In this document: one piece after another, positions 1 through 5,079 of the stretch
How positions within the stretch are numbered: position 1 is the stretch's first letter
Layout: each line of letters begins with the position of its first letter
Source of the DNA: an uncultured Bifidobacteriaceae bacterium
Lineage (GTDB): Bacteria > Actinomycetota > Actinomycetes > Actinomycetales > Bifidobacteriaceae
Direction of reading: 5' to 3'
Length of the DNA: 7,222 nucleotides
NCBI GenBank assembly: GCA_946891915.1
Contig: CAMPNN010000044.1
Span: 1-7,222 of the forward strand
Notes under the pieces: generated by a model
What the model was told of the DNA's origin: nothing
Databases searched by the model: none
Seen by the model: the letters and a program-made list of their open reading frames with translations, nothing else
Program-made: the position numbers and the translations under genes

Positions 1-46
1 GGGGTATGTTAATAGCAGCTTTCAACCAGATGCTCTGATTCGAAAG

Positions 47-73
47 TTATCCACAATATCTCGATGTTGTGGA
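47..73. promoter_or_regulatory. DnaA-box-containing dyad upstream of the surface-protein gene
   Basis: TTATCCACA at 47-55 is a perfect match to the classic DnaA-box consensus. It overlaps an inverted repeat with 7-bp arms, TCCACAA (50-56) and TTGTGGA (67-73), separated by 10 bases. The dyad lies about 55-80 bases upstream of the ATG at 129, where an operator or a 5'-UTR hairpin could sit. One 9-mer can occur by chance, and no cluster of boxes is visible, so this is not an origin. I could not place a convincing -35/-10 pair in bases 1-90. Confidence 0.35.
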
Positions 74-80
74 GATTAGG

Positions 81-112
81 TTTTTTCTTCGTGTACCTGC
101 ACGAAGGAGAAG
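81..112 (+). promoter_or_regulatory. 5'-UTR stem-loop and ribosome binding site of the surface-protein gene
   Basis: CTTCGTG (87-93) and CACGAAG (100-106) form a perfect 7-bp stem with a 6-base loop. The T-tract at 81-86 can extend it by A-T and G-U pairs with GGAGA at 107-111. The stem buries one purine-rich stretch, GAAGGAGA (103-110), and leaves free the second, AAAGGA (116-121), which sits 8 bases before the ATG at 129 and probably serves as the Shine-Dalgarno. Hairpins just upstream of the ribosome binding site commonly protect abundant mRNAs. Whether this one does so is inference. Confidence 0.5.
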
Positions 113-128
113 AAGAAAGGAAAATATT

Positions 129-1943
129 ATGTTGAATAAGAAGGCTATCGCCGCATTCGCTGCTGGCGCCACCCTCCTCTCCGGCTTGGCTTTTGCTGCT
201 CCAGCATTCGTGTCTGCTCCAGCATTCGCTGCTGGTGAAGCTGCTCCTGCTAAGAAGTCTTATGATGATCAGCTTAAGGAAGCTAAGAAGACTAAGGAAG
301 ACGCTGCTAAGGTTCTTGCTGAGAAGGAGAAGGCTCTTAAGGATGCCGAGGCTACAAAGCTTCCAGATAAGCCTGATATTCTTGACGCCAATGGTAATCT
401 GACTGAGGCTGCTAAGGAAAACTACAAGATTGACGGCACGGGCAATGTAGTAAAGAATGACGCTAGTGGCAAGGGTGCTAAGTATGATGCTGCTGTTGCT
501 GCTGCTGCTAACACTTATATTGCTGCTAAGAAAGCTAAGGATACTAAGGTAGCTGCTGCTCAGACTGCTAAGAACGATGCTCAGACTAAGTTTAATGTCG
601 CTGCAGGTGAAGTTGCTCGTCTTGAAGATGAGTTGGAAAATGCTAAGAAGAATCTTGAGGATGCCAAGAAGGCTGTTGAGGATGCTCAGGCTGCTGTTGA
701 TAAGGCATTCCCTCCTTATGCTAAGGCTTATAGGGCTCACAAGCAGGCTAAGAAGCAGTTGAAGTCTGTGGAGTTCGAGCTTAGCACTCTTAATGCTAAT
801 ACTCCTGATGATCAGAAGCAGACTGACGCTTATCTCTCTAAGGCTCATGCAATTCAGGTTAAGATTGATGCTGCTAAGGCTGCTAAGGCTGCTGCTTTTG
901 CTGATATGAATGATGCTCAGGCTAAGTATGATGCGGCTGTAGCAGATTACGGTACCGCTACGGAAGCTGGCTTCACTGGCAAGCTTGGTAAGTACGCTGA
1001 TGCTTATGCTGCTGCTAAGGCTGTTAAGGAAGATTTGGTTAAGGGTTATCCTCATGCTTCTGCTTTTACTTTGAAGGGTGATCATGATCTTGATTTCGCT
1101 TCATTGTCTGGCGATGCCGGCCAGGGCGGCAAGGGCGATAAGGGCCAGGGCGGCCAGGGTGAAGGCGGCCAGGGCGATAAGGGCCACGGCGATAAGCCAG
1201 GCAAGCCAGGCGCTCTTCCAAATGCTGCTCAGGCTTCTGCTAATTTGATGCATGCTCAGGTTGTTCTTCAGGATGCTGCTGCTACTAAGACCAAGGCTGT
1301 TAAGGATTCTAACGATGCTAAGGCTGCCCTTGATAAGGCTCAGGCTCAGTATGATGCCTTGTTCGCTCAGTTTAAGGCTGCCAGCGATAATTATCAGAAT
1401 AACTTCGTGTTGACTGGTAAGGCTGACACTGATGCTGGTAAGGCTGCTAAGGCTGATGTTGATGCTGCTAAGGCTTTGGTGGATGCTTACGGTTCTAACG
1501 AGCTTGCTAATGCTAAGAAGGATTATGCTGAGAAGAGTGGCAAGGCTTTGGTTGCTTCCTTGGCATTCAATAAGGCTAAGGAAGAGTATCGTCTTGCTTA
1601 CAACGTGGCTTTGAGGGTTGAGGCTTCTGCTGTTAAGGGCTTCCAGGATCCAAAGACTATTGCTGATGCTCCTTTGGACTTCCCAGCTGCTACTGCTGCT
1701 GCTAAGGCTGAGGCTGGCAAGCTTGCTGCTGCCGCTGCTCAGGCTGGTAAGGCTGCTGATGCTGCCGCTGGTGCTCATGGTGCTAAGGCTGCTGCTGGTG
1801 AAAACGGTGGTAAGAAGAAGAACAATGCTGGTGAGGATGCTAAGAAGAAGCTCGGCCAGACTGGTGCTACTGTAGCTTTGGCTGCTGTTGCTGCTTCTGT
1901 TCTCGCTGGTGTTGGTGCTGCTCTTCGCAAGATTCGTCACTAA
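129..1943 (+). CDS. Secreted Ala/Lys-rich coiled-coil surface protein with LPXTG-like sorting signal
   Basis: The 604-residue product looks like an exported cell-wall protein; no enzymatic motif is visible. The start at 129 is chosen over an in-frame ATG at 69 because AAAGG lies 8 bases upstream and because it places a clean signal peptide at the N-terminus: basic MLNKK, a hydrophobic stretch (6-30), and probable cleavage after AFA near residue 34. Residues 36-327 and 365-570 are rich in Ala, Lys, Asp and Gln with heptad-like spacing, indicating long helices. Similar segments (DAQAKYDAAVADY near 262 and KAQAQYDALFAQF near 403) suggest the halves are related. A Gly/Lys/Asp-rich linker (328-364) joins them. 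The C-terminus has LGQTG (575-579), a 20-residue hydrophobic segment and the basic tail RKIRH. This is the layout of a sortase substrate, but with Gly in place of the usual Pro. Strong preference for GCT and AAG codons suggests high expression. I do not recognise a named family. Confidence 0.85.
   Translation: MLNKKAIAAFAAGATLLSGLAFAAPAFVSAPAFAAGEAAPAKKSYDDQLKEAKKTKEDAAKVLAEKEKALKDAEATKLPDKPDILDANGNLTEAAKENYKIDGTGNVVKNDASGKGAKYDAAVAAAANTYIAAKKAKDTKVAAAQTAKNDAQTKFNVAAGEVARLEDELENAKKNLEDAKKAVEDAQAAVDKAFPPYAKAYRAHKQAKKQLKSVEFELSTLNANTPDDQKQTDAYLSKAHAIQVKIDAAKAAKAAAFADMNDAQAKYDAAVADYGTATEAGFTGKLGKYADAYAAAKAVKEDLVKGYPHASAFTLKGDHDLDFASLSGDAGQGGKGDKGQGGQGEGGQGDKGHGDKPGKPGALPNAAQASANLMHAQVVLQDAAATKTKAVKDSNDAKAALDKAQAQYDALFAQFKAASDNYQNNFVLTGKADTDAGKAAKADVDAAKALVDAYGSNELANAKKDYAEKSGKALVASLAFNKAKEEYRLAYNVALRVEASAVKGFQDPKTIADAPLDFPAATAAAKAEAGKLAAAAAQAGKAADAAAGAHGAKAAAGENGGKKKNNAGEDAKKKLGQTGATVALAAVAASVLAGVGAALRKIRH
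1110..1220 (+). repeat. Gly-rich low-complexity linker encoded by short direct repeats
   Basis: Residues 328-364 of the surface protein read as Gly with Gln, Lys, Asp and Glu, for example GQGGKGDKGQGG. The DNA is made of recurring blocks GGCCAGGGCGGC and GGGCGATAAGGGCCA. Fifteen of 16 glycines use GGC, while the rest of the gene mixes GGT and GGC. The block therefore looks like a local expansion by slippage. It likely acts as a flexible spacer between the two helical halves, and its length may vary between strains. Confidence 0.7.
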
Positions 1944-1971
1944 GCATCGCGTGTTTGCACGTTAGTGCTCT

Positions 1972-2002
1972 GAGTGAGCGTGCTGTTTGAGTGCGCTCAC
2001 TC
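1972..2002 (+). terminator. Strong hairpin after the surface-protein gene
   Basis: GAGTGAGCG (1972-1980) and CGCTCACTC (1994-2002) are perfect 9-bp arms. Three inner pairs (two G-U and one C-G) lengthen the stem to 12 bp around a 7-base loop, tgtttga. It begins 28 bases after the TAA at 1941-1943. The bases after it (CTTATAAACTTG) are not a real U-tract, so it may be a weak intrinsic terminator or a 3'-end stabilising hairpin, with full termination at the stronger site at 2159-2213. Confidence 0.6.
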
Positions 2003-2011
2003 CTTATAAAC

Positions 2012-2213
2012 TTGCACTCAAAATCAAAGCGAATAGTGTAGGGCTATTTGCTGCAGACTCTCGTTCGACTGTTTTACTGTTGCTTCTGTTTTGCTAAAAT
2101 TCCTTTTTTCACAGAAGCTTCTAGCGCAGGCCTTCGGATTCCGCTTTTGAGTGTGTTCGGCTTTCGGTTTTGTTTGAACTACTAGGGGTTCTTCAAAATC
2201 GAAAGCCTTTTTT
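2012..2213 (+). ncRNA. Candidate small RNA (or long 3' UTR) ending at an intrinsic terminator
   Basis: No ORF fits this stretch, yet it ends in a very good terminator that would be redundant if the hairpin at 1972-2002 already ended the upstream message. A possible promoter is TTGCAC (2012-2017), 16 bases, TAGTGT (2034-2039), which would start a transcript near 2046 of about 165 nt. Inside is a perfect 8-bp dyad, GCTTCTGT (2082-2089) and ACAGAAGC (2111-2118), around a pyrimidine/A-rich loop. The promoter match is modest. The simpler alternative is that the region is the 3' UTR of the surface-protein mRNA. Confidence 0.3.
2159..2213 (+). terminator. Rho-independent terminator
   Basis: GGCTTTCGGTTTTG (2159-2172) pairs with CAAAATCGAAAGCC (2194-2207) over 14 bp with one G-U, followed at once by six T (2208-2213). 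The apical part (GAAC/GTTC) can also pair. The T-run is present only on the plus strand, so this terminates rightward transcription, from the surface-protein gene or from a small RNA. Confidence 0.85.
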
Positions 2214-2258
2214 GCTTATAACCACCTTTTGTTATAGCGAGTTTTTAGGGTTATAGGC
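2214..2258. repeat. Inverted repeat next to the terminator
   Basis: GCTTATAACC (2214-2223) and GGTTATAGGC (2249-2258) form 10-bp arms with one G-U pair and a 25-base loop. TTATA occurs a third time in the loop at 2232-2236. The dyad begins at the base after the terminator T-run. No following T-run is present on either strand, so it is not an obvious terminator. It could be a protein-binding dyad or part of the repeat-rich island. Confidence 0.5.
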
Positions 2259-2326
2259 AAAAACTGTGTAAAGCTAAGTTGATGAATATCCTGTGGTGTA
2301 AGCCGCATACTCAATACTGTTAAAAA

Positions 2327-2344
2327 CTCAGTCAACGAACTGAG
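2327..2344. repeat. Short perfect inverted repeat before the 52-bp array
   Basis: CTCAGT (2327-2332) and ACTGAG (2339-2344) are perfect 6-bp arms around CAACGA. The dyad ends 14 bases before the first GAGAC of the 52-bp tandem array and may be part of the same structured element. No function can be read from it. Confidence 0.4.
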
Positions 2345-2358
2345 AAAGTAACGGTCAT

Positions 2359-2550
2359 GAGACCCTCGTGCAGCGCGACAACTGCGCCAATGTCTCAAAA
2401 CGGGCAAAATGAGACCATAACGCAGAACGCCAACTGCGCGCGAGTCTGAAAACTGCTAACTAGAGACCATAACGCAGAACGCTAACTGCGTGCGAGTCTG
2501 AAAACTGCTAACTAGAGACACTCGCGCAGCGCGCCGACTGCGTTAGTAAC
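2359..2550. repeat. 52-bp tandem repeat array with internal dyads, 3 full and 1 partial copies
   Basis: Units start at GAGAC at 2359, 2411, 2463 and 2515, exactly 52 bp apart; the last decays after about 36 bases. Units 2 and 3 differ at only 2 of 52 positions. Units 1 and 4 share a different variant (CTCGYGCAGCGCG) in place of the CATAACGCAGAACG of the inner pair, giving an A-B-B-A order. Units 1-3 can fold as a two-part hairpin: outer stem GAGAC/GTCTC (5 bp in unit 1, 4 bp in units 2-3) and inner stem CGCAG/CTGCG, with small internal loops. The whole unit is conserved, so there are no spacers and this is not a CRISPR. No transposase or other gene is attached. Function is unknown. Confidence 0.85.
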
Positions 2551-2652
2551 GAATAATTTTCCGGGAAATGTTCCATAAAACGGCTGACGCTCGCTCACTG
2601 TTTTACCGACCCACCTCGTTGCGCAAAAATTTAATGTTTTTAGCGCAAAAAT
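2541..2652. repeat. Cluster of short palindromes and a direct repeat
   Basis: This gene-free stretch holds CGTTA-g-TAACG (2541-2551), TTTCC-g-GGAAA (2557-2567), a dyad TAAAAC (2576-2581) / GTTTTA (2600-2605) extendable by two pairs, and a 10-bp direct repeat GCGCAAAAAT at 2621-2630 and 2643-2652. They lie 40-150 bases upstream of the consensus promoter at 2693 and could include regulator sites for the ABC operon. Each is short enough to arise by chance. Confidence 0.4.
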
Positions 2653-2692
2653 GGTAAATTTTTCAGGCGGCTTTCTAGCCTTCTATTTTCGG

Positions 2693-2721
2693 TTGACACA
2701 CCTTCTTCAATAATTTATAAT
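2693..2721 (+). promoter_or_regulatory. Consensus sigma-70-type promoter of the ABC transporter unit
   Basis: TTGACA (2693-2698) and TATAAT (2716-2721) match both housekeeping hexamers perfectly with the ideal 17-bp spacer. The expected start is near 2728, giving a leader of about 180 nt to the small ORF and about 540 nt to the permease. Such a strong promoter before a long leader suggests that control may act after initiation, which is inference. Confidence 0.88.
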
Positions 2722-2722
2722 T

Positions 2723-2790
2723 AGCTCGGTCGGTGGGTAAAGCTACCACGGGGATTGGGCTTTGCCTTTGGTTTTTATAAGCCTCCGATT
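2723..2790 (+). promoter_or_regulatory. Candidate structured 5' leader RNA (unassigned)
   Basis: Directly downstream of the promoter the RNA can fold into a compact junction: a closing TCGG/CCGA pairing (about 2726-2733 with 2785-2788), a hairpin GTGG/CCAC (2733-2736 with 2746-2749), and a stem GGGCTT (2757-2762) / AAGCCT (2779-2784). The CCTCC at 2782-2786 is complementary to the GGAGG (2894-2898) of the downstream small ORF, so two mutually exclusive pairings are conceivable. I compared it by eye with the TPP, guanidine, manganese, fluoride, THF and c-di-AMP consensus features I remember and found no match. Its start resembles a tRNA D-arm (TAGCTCGGTCGGT), but no tRNA follows. Confidence 0.35.
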
Positions 2791-2800
2791 CAATGAAGAA

Positions 2801-2878
2801 GATTTTGCCTTAAGGTTTTGTCTTAAGAATTTGCCTCGAGATTCTGCCTTAAAGCTTTGCCTTGGGAATTTGCGTTGG
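2801..2878 (+). repeat. Six tandem copies of a 13-bp unit in the operon leader
   Basis: Consensus GATTTTGCCTTAA, in units starting at 2801, 2814, 2827, 2840, 2853 and 2866 with no gaps. Later units diverge (for example AGCTTTGCCTTGG, GAATTTGCGTTGG). A related string, CTTTGCCTTTGG (2760-2771), lies in the upstream hairpin and may be the source. The 13-bp period is not a multiple of three and the unit carries TAA, so the array is unlikely to be coding. Each unit ends in or near a self-complementary CTTAAG or CTCGAG, so neighbouring copies can pair in RNA. Confidence 0.85.
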
Positions 2879-2890
2879 CGCGCACAGGCT

Positions 2891-2904
2891 AAAGGAGGTG
2901 ATTG
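2891..2904 (+). promoter_or_regulatory. Near-perfect Shine-Dalgarno that fixes a GTG start
   Basis: AAAGGAGGTGAT (2891-2902) is almost fully complementary to the 3' end of 16S rRNA. GGAGG is followed by 8 bases and then GTG at 2907. This is the strongest ribosome binding site in the window and the main reason to believe the small ORF is translated. Confidence 0.75.
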
Positions 2905-2906
2905 CC

Positions 2907-3050
2907 GTGAAACATGACAGTACCAGTTGTAATCAGAGCACTAATACCGTTAGCGCTGCTAGTGATGATTCAGACAGCATTAGTAGTAGTACGGACGTTC
3001 CTTACGAATATATAAAAGCCGGCAATCTCCGCCAAAATATTTGCGATTAA
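2907..3050 (+). CDS. Small Ser-rich ORF (47 aa), possible leader peptide
   Basis: GTG start at 2907 behind a near-perfect Shine-Dalgarno, TAA at 3048-3050. In-frame extension to a TTG at 2862 is possible but would run back into the 13-mer array. The product is hydrophilic: residues 4-30 are mostly Ser, Thr, Asn and Asp (SDDSDSISSSTD), followed by VPYEYIKAGNLRQNICD. It has no signal peptide, membrane segment or known domain, and two cysteines (8 and 46). It lies between the promoter and the permease, 214 bases upstream of the permease ATG, so it would be translated from the same leader. It may be a regulatory upstream ORF or a small protein in its own right. I do not recognise it. Its last codons (from about 3034) already belong to the A/T-tract array, suggesting the 3' end was formed by repeat growth. 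Confidence 0.5.
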   Translation: MKHDSTSCNQSTNTVSAASDDSDSISSSTDVPYEYIKAGNLRQNICD

Positions 3051-3111
3051 AAATTTTACGCCAAAAATTTACACAAAATTTCATACAAAATTTTATGCCA
3101 AGATTTTATTG
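3034..3111 (+). repeat. Degenerate A/T-tract array, period about 12-14 bp
   Basis: Successive units of the form AAAA(A)TTT(T)-ACGCC/ACAC/CATAC/ATGCC start at about 3034, 3049, 3063, 3075, 3087 and 3100. The rest of the gap to the permease (3112-3264) continues with AT-rich strings (for example 3174-3212) and the ribosome binding site AGAGGA at 3253-3258. I see no terminator or further ORF there. A-tracts at roughly helical spacing can bend DNA. Slippage during replication is the likely origin. Confidence 0.6.
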
Positions 3112-3264
3112 TGCTCGCTAGTAGCCTGCCGCTTTACAAAACCGTGGGCAAAACAAGCGCGTCAAAAATAAAATCGAAAAATTTAAGCAAAAATTAAAAT
3201 AAGCGCAAAAAAATAGTGGTGATACTGGTTCTCGAAAAAAATAAGCGTTCCCAGAGGACTTATC

Positions 3265-5013
3265 ATGACAATATTTACAACATCTGGAAAAAACGGCGCA
3301 GGAACACAAGTGGACGAAAACACCCGCTTTTGGTCCGACATTATTGTATGCGTTGGCATAATCGCACTATTCGGCGTAAGCGCATTCCTTCTGCAAAGAA
3401 TCAACCAGCCAATCGGCCCAAGCGGCATACCTTCTAAAGTATCAACCGACGTTATTAACCTACCGTACTACACGCTAAGATCCGTATTCCGCATGATGCT
3501 GGCACTTATAGCATCGCTTATTTTTACAATCGTTTACGGGTCGCTCGCAGCACGAAGCCGCAGACTAGGCAAAGTACTTATTCCACTTTTGGACATCCTG
3601 CAATCCGTGCCAATCTTAGGCTTCCTTTCGGCAACAGTGACCATTTGGCTAGTGATTTTCCCAGGCTCCATGCTCGGCGTTGAAGCTGCGTCAATTTTCG
3701 CCATTTTCACGAGCCAAGCCTGGAACATGACATTCTCATTCCACCGTTCACTGCTAAGCGAGCCAAAAGAATTAGACGAGGCAGTGCGCAGCCTGCAGCT
3801 CACGCATTGGCAGCGATTCTGGGTGCTAGACATGCCAAACGCAATGATCCCGCTGCTATGGAACTGCATGATGAGCGTGGGCGGCGGCTGGTTCTTCCTC
3901 ACGGCATCCGAAATGATTTCCGTAAACAACAACACTTACGCACTTCCTGGAATCGGTAGCTTCGTTGCGCAATCAGCTGCAGAAAACAAGCTCGGCAACA
4001 TCTGGTGGGCAATCGCTTCCATGATTGTGGTAGTTCTTGCAATCGACTTCTTCCTGTGGAAGCCGCTTACCGCATGGGCTGAGCGTTTTCGCATTACGCA
4101 AAGCGCGTCCGACAACGAGCGACGCAGCGCCATTTTGACGCTTATTCGCCACTCGCACGCGGACGAAGTAATCAGCAAACTGTTCTCACCAATTCGCGAA
4201 TGGCTCGACTTTATTACGCGCCCGTTCGGACGCACCGGCTCTAAATGGCCAAGCAAAGCATCCCAGCGCAAGCTCGGCGATCTAGTATTTAACGTCGTAA
4301 TGACTGTTCTAATAGTGGCGTGCGCTGTGCAAATGCTTTACTTTGTGGCAACTCGCACCGGCTTACAAGAGTTCGCTACAGCTGGAGTGCTAGGCGGGTT
4401 GACGTTTGCGCGCGTGGCAGTGCTGATTTTAGTAAGCTCGCTGATTTGGGTGCCGGTAGGCGTGTACATTGGCATGAACCCTAAAATTTCGCGCATAATG
4501 CAGCCGATAGTGCAAATTCTTGCAAGCTTCCCAGCAAACTTTATATTCCCGTTTGCAATGATGTGGTTCATAGCTTGGCATATTGACCTTGGGTGGGGAA
4601 GTATTATTTTGATGGCACTTGGCACGCAATGGTACATTCTTTTCAACGTTATTGCAGGAGCCAGCGCTATTCCGGACGATTTGCGAGAAATGTCACGCAG
4701 CTTCCGTTTGAGCAGAGCGTTGCGCTGGAAAACGCTGATTTTGCCATCAATTTTTGGATCTTGGTGCACGGGCGGCATCACTGCTGCCGGCGGCGCTTGG
4801 AACGCGTCAATTGTGTCGGAAATTGTGGAATACGGCAAAAATCACATGGAAACTCAAGGCTTAGGTGCGTATATTACTGCCGCAACCACCGATGGTAATT
4901 CTGTAAAAACGCTTGTGGGAGTAACGGTTATGAGCTTAATAGTTGTGTTAAGTAATCGACTGTTCTGGGCGCCGCTGCAACGTATTTCCGAAAAAAGATA
5001 CGTTTTAGGCTAA
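3265..5013 (+). CDS. ABC transporter permease, fused double-domain (nitrate/sulfonate/taurine-like family)
   Basis: A 582-residue inner-membrane protein carrying two copies of the binding-protein-dependent transport permease fold in one chain. The copies can be aligned by eye: LQSVPILGFLS (112-122) with LASFPANFIFP (419-429); the coupling EAA loop around E172 (DEAVRSLQLTHWQRFW) with the one at 471-486 (DDLREMSRSFRLSRAL); GGGWFFLTASEM (206-217) with GGAWNASIVSEI (509-520); and GIGSFVAQ..FFLWKPL with GLGAYITA..LFWAPL at each end. A charged cytoplasmic stretch (about 272-338) links the halves. A first membrane segment lies at about 26-43. The start has AGAGGA 6 bases upstream. The ATPase gene follows after 66 bases, so the pair forms one transporter, with the chain acting as both membrane halves. 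The family usually imports small anions or organosulfur/organonitrogen compounds with a periplasmic-type binding protein, which is not encoded here. Substrate unknown. Confidence 0.9.
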   Translation: MTIFTTSGKNGAGTQVDENTRFWSDIIVCVGIIALFGVSAFLLQRINQPIGPSGIPSKVSTDVINLPYYTLRSVFRMMLALIASLIFTIVYGSLAARSRRLGKVLIPLLDILQSVPILGFLSATVTIWLVIFPGSMLGVEAASIFAIFTSQAWNMTFSFHRSLLSEPKELDEAVRSLQLTHWQRFWVLDMPNAMIPLLWNCMMSVGGGWFFLTASEMISVNNNTYALPGIGSFVAQSAAENKLGNIWWAIASMIVVVLAIDFFLWKPLTAWAERFRITQSASDNERRSAILTLIRHSHADEVISKLFSPIREWLDFITRPFGRTGSKWPSKASQRKLGDLVFNVVMTVLIVACAVQMLYFVATRTGLQEFATAGVLGGLTFARVAVLILVSSLIWVPVGVYIGMNPKISRIMQPIVQILASFPANFIFPFAMMWFIAWHIDLGWGSIILMALGTQWYILFNVIAGASAIPDDLREMSRSFRLSRALRWKTLILPSIFGSWCTGGITAAGGAWNASIVSEIVEYGKNHMETQGLGAYITAATTDGNSVKTLVGVTVMSLIVVLSNRLFWAPLQRISEKRYVLG

Positions 5014-5040
5014 AAAATACACGTTTCAGGTTAAAAATTC
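5000..5040 (+). repeat. 21-bp tandem duplication across the permease stop codon
   Basis: ACGTTTTAGGCTAAAAAATA (5000-5019) and ACGTTTCAGGTTAAAAATTC (5021-5040) agree at 16 of 20 positions with a 21-bp offset. The first copy holds the real TAA (5011-5013); the second repeats the last codons and a stop-like TTAA in the intergenic space. It appears to be an old slippage duplication of the gene's tail. Confidence 0.65.
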
Positions 5041-5079
5041 GCAAATCTTATTTAGAAAATTAATAGAACGGAAAAAATT

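Noticed and set aside
47..55. Replication origin
   Set aside because: Only one DnaA-box match, with no box cluster, AT-rich unwinding region or dnaA/dnaN genes nearby.
9..1940. Long minus-strand open frames (358 and 279 codons) opposite the surface-protein gene
   Set aside because: The strict GCT/AAG codon use of the plus-strand gene reads as AGC/CTT on the other strand, which removes stop codons. The resulting Ser/Leu-rich proteins have no plausible start or domain.
2216..2407. 63-codon minus-strand frame
   Set aside because: It runs through the 52-bp repeats and a dyad, has no ribosome binding site and no recognisable protein character.
2359..2550. CRISPR array
   Set aside because: The entire 52-bp unit is repeated, with no unique spacers, and no cas genes are present.
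2721..2790. tRNA gene, because of the D-arm-like TAGCTCGGTCGGT
   Set aside because: No acceptor stem, anticodon arm or TTCGA-type T-loop follows at the right distances.
2723..2790. Known riboswitch classes (TPP, guanidine, manganese yybP-ykoY, fluoride, THF, c-di-AMP)
   Set aside because: The hallmark strings I remember, such as CTGAGA for TPP, are absent. This was a comparison by eye only; a covariance-model search would decide.
3118..3428. Minus-strand frames of 63 and 81 codons near the permease start
   Set aside because: They overlap AT-rich leader sequence and the clear start of the permease, and show no ribosome binding site.
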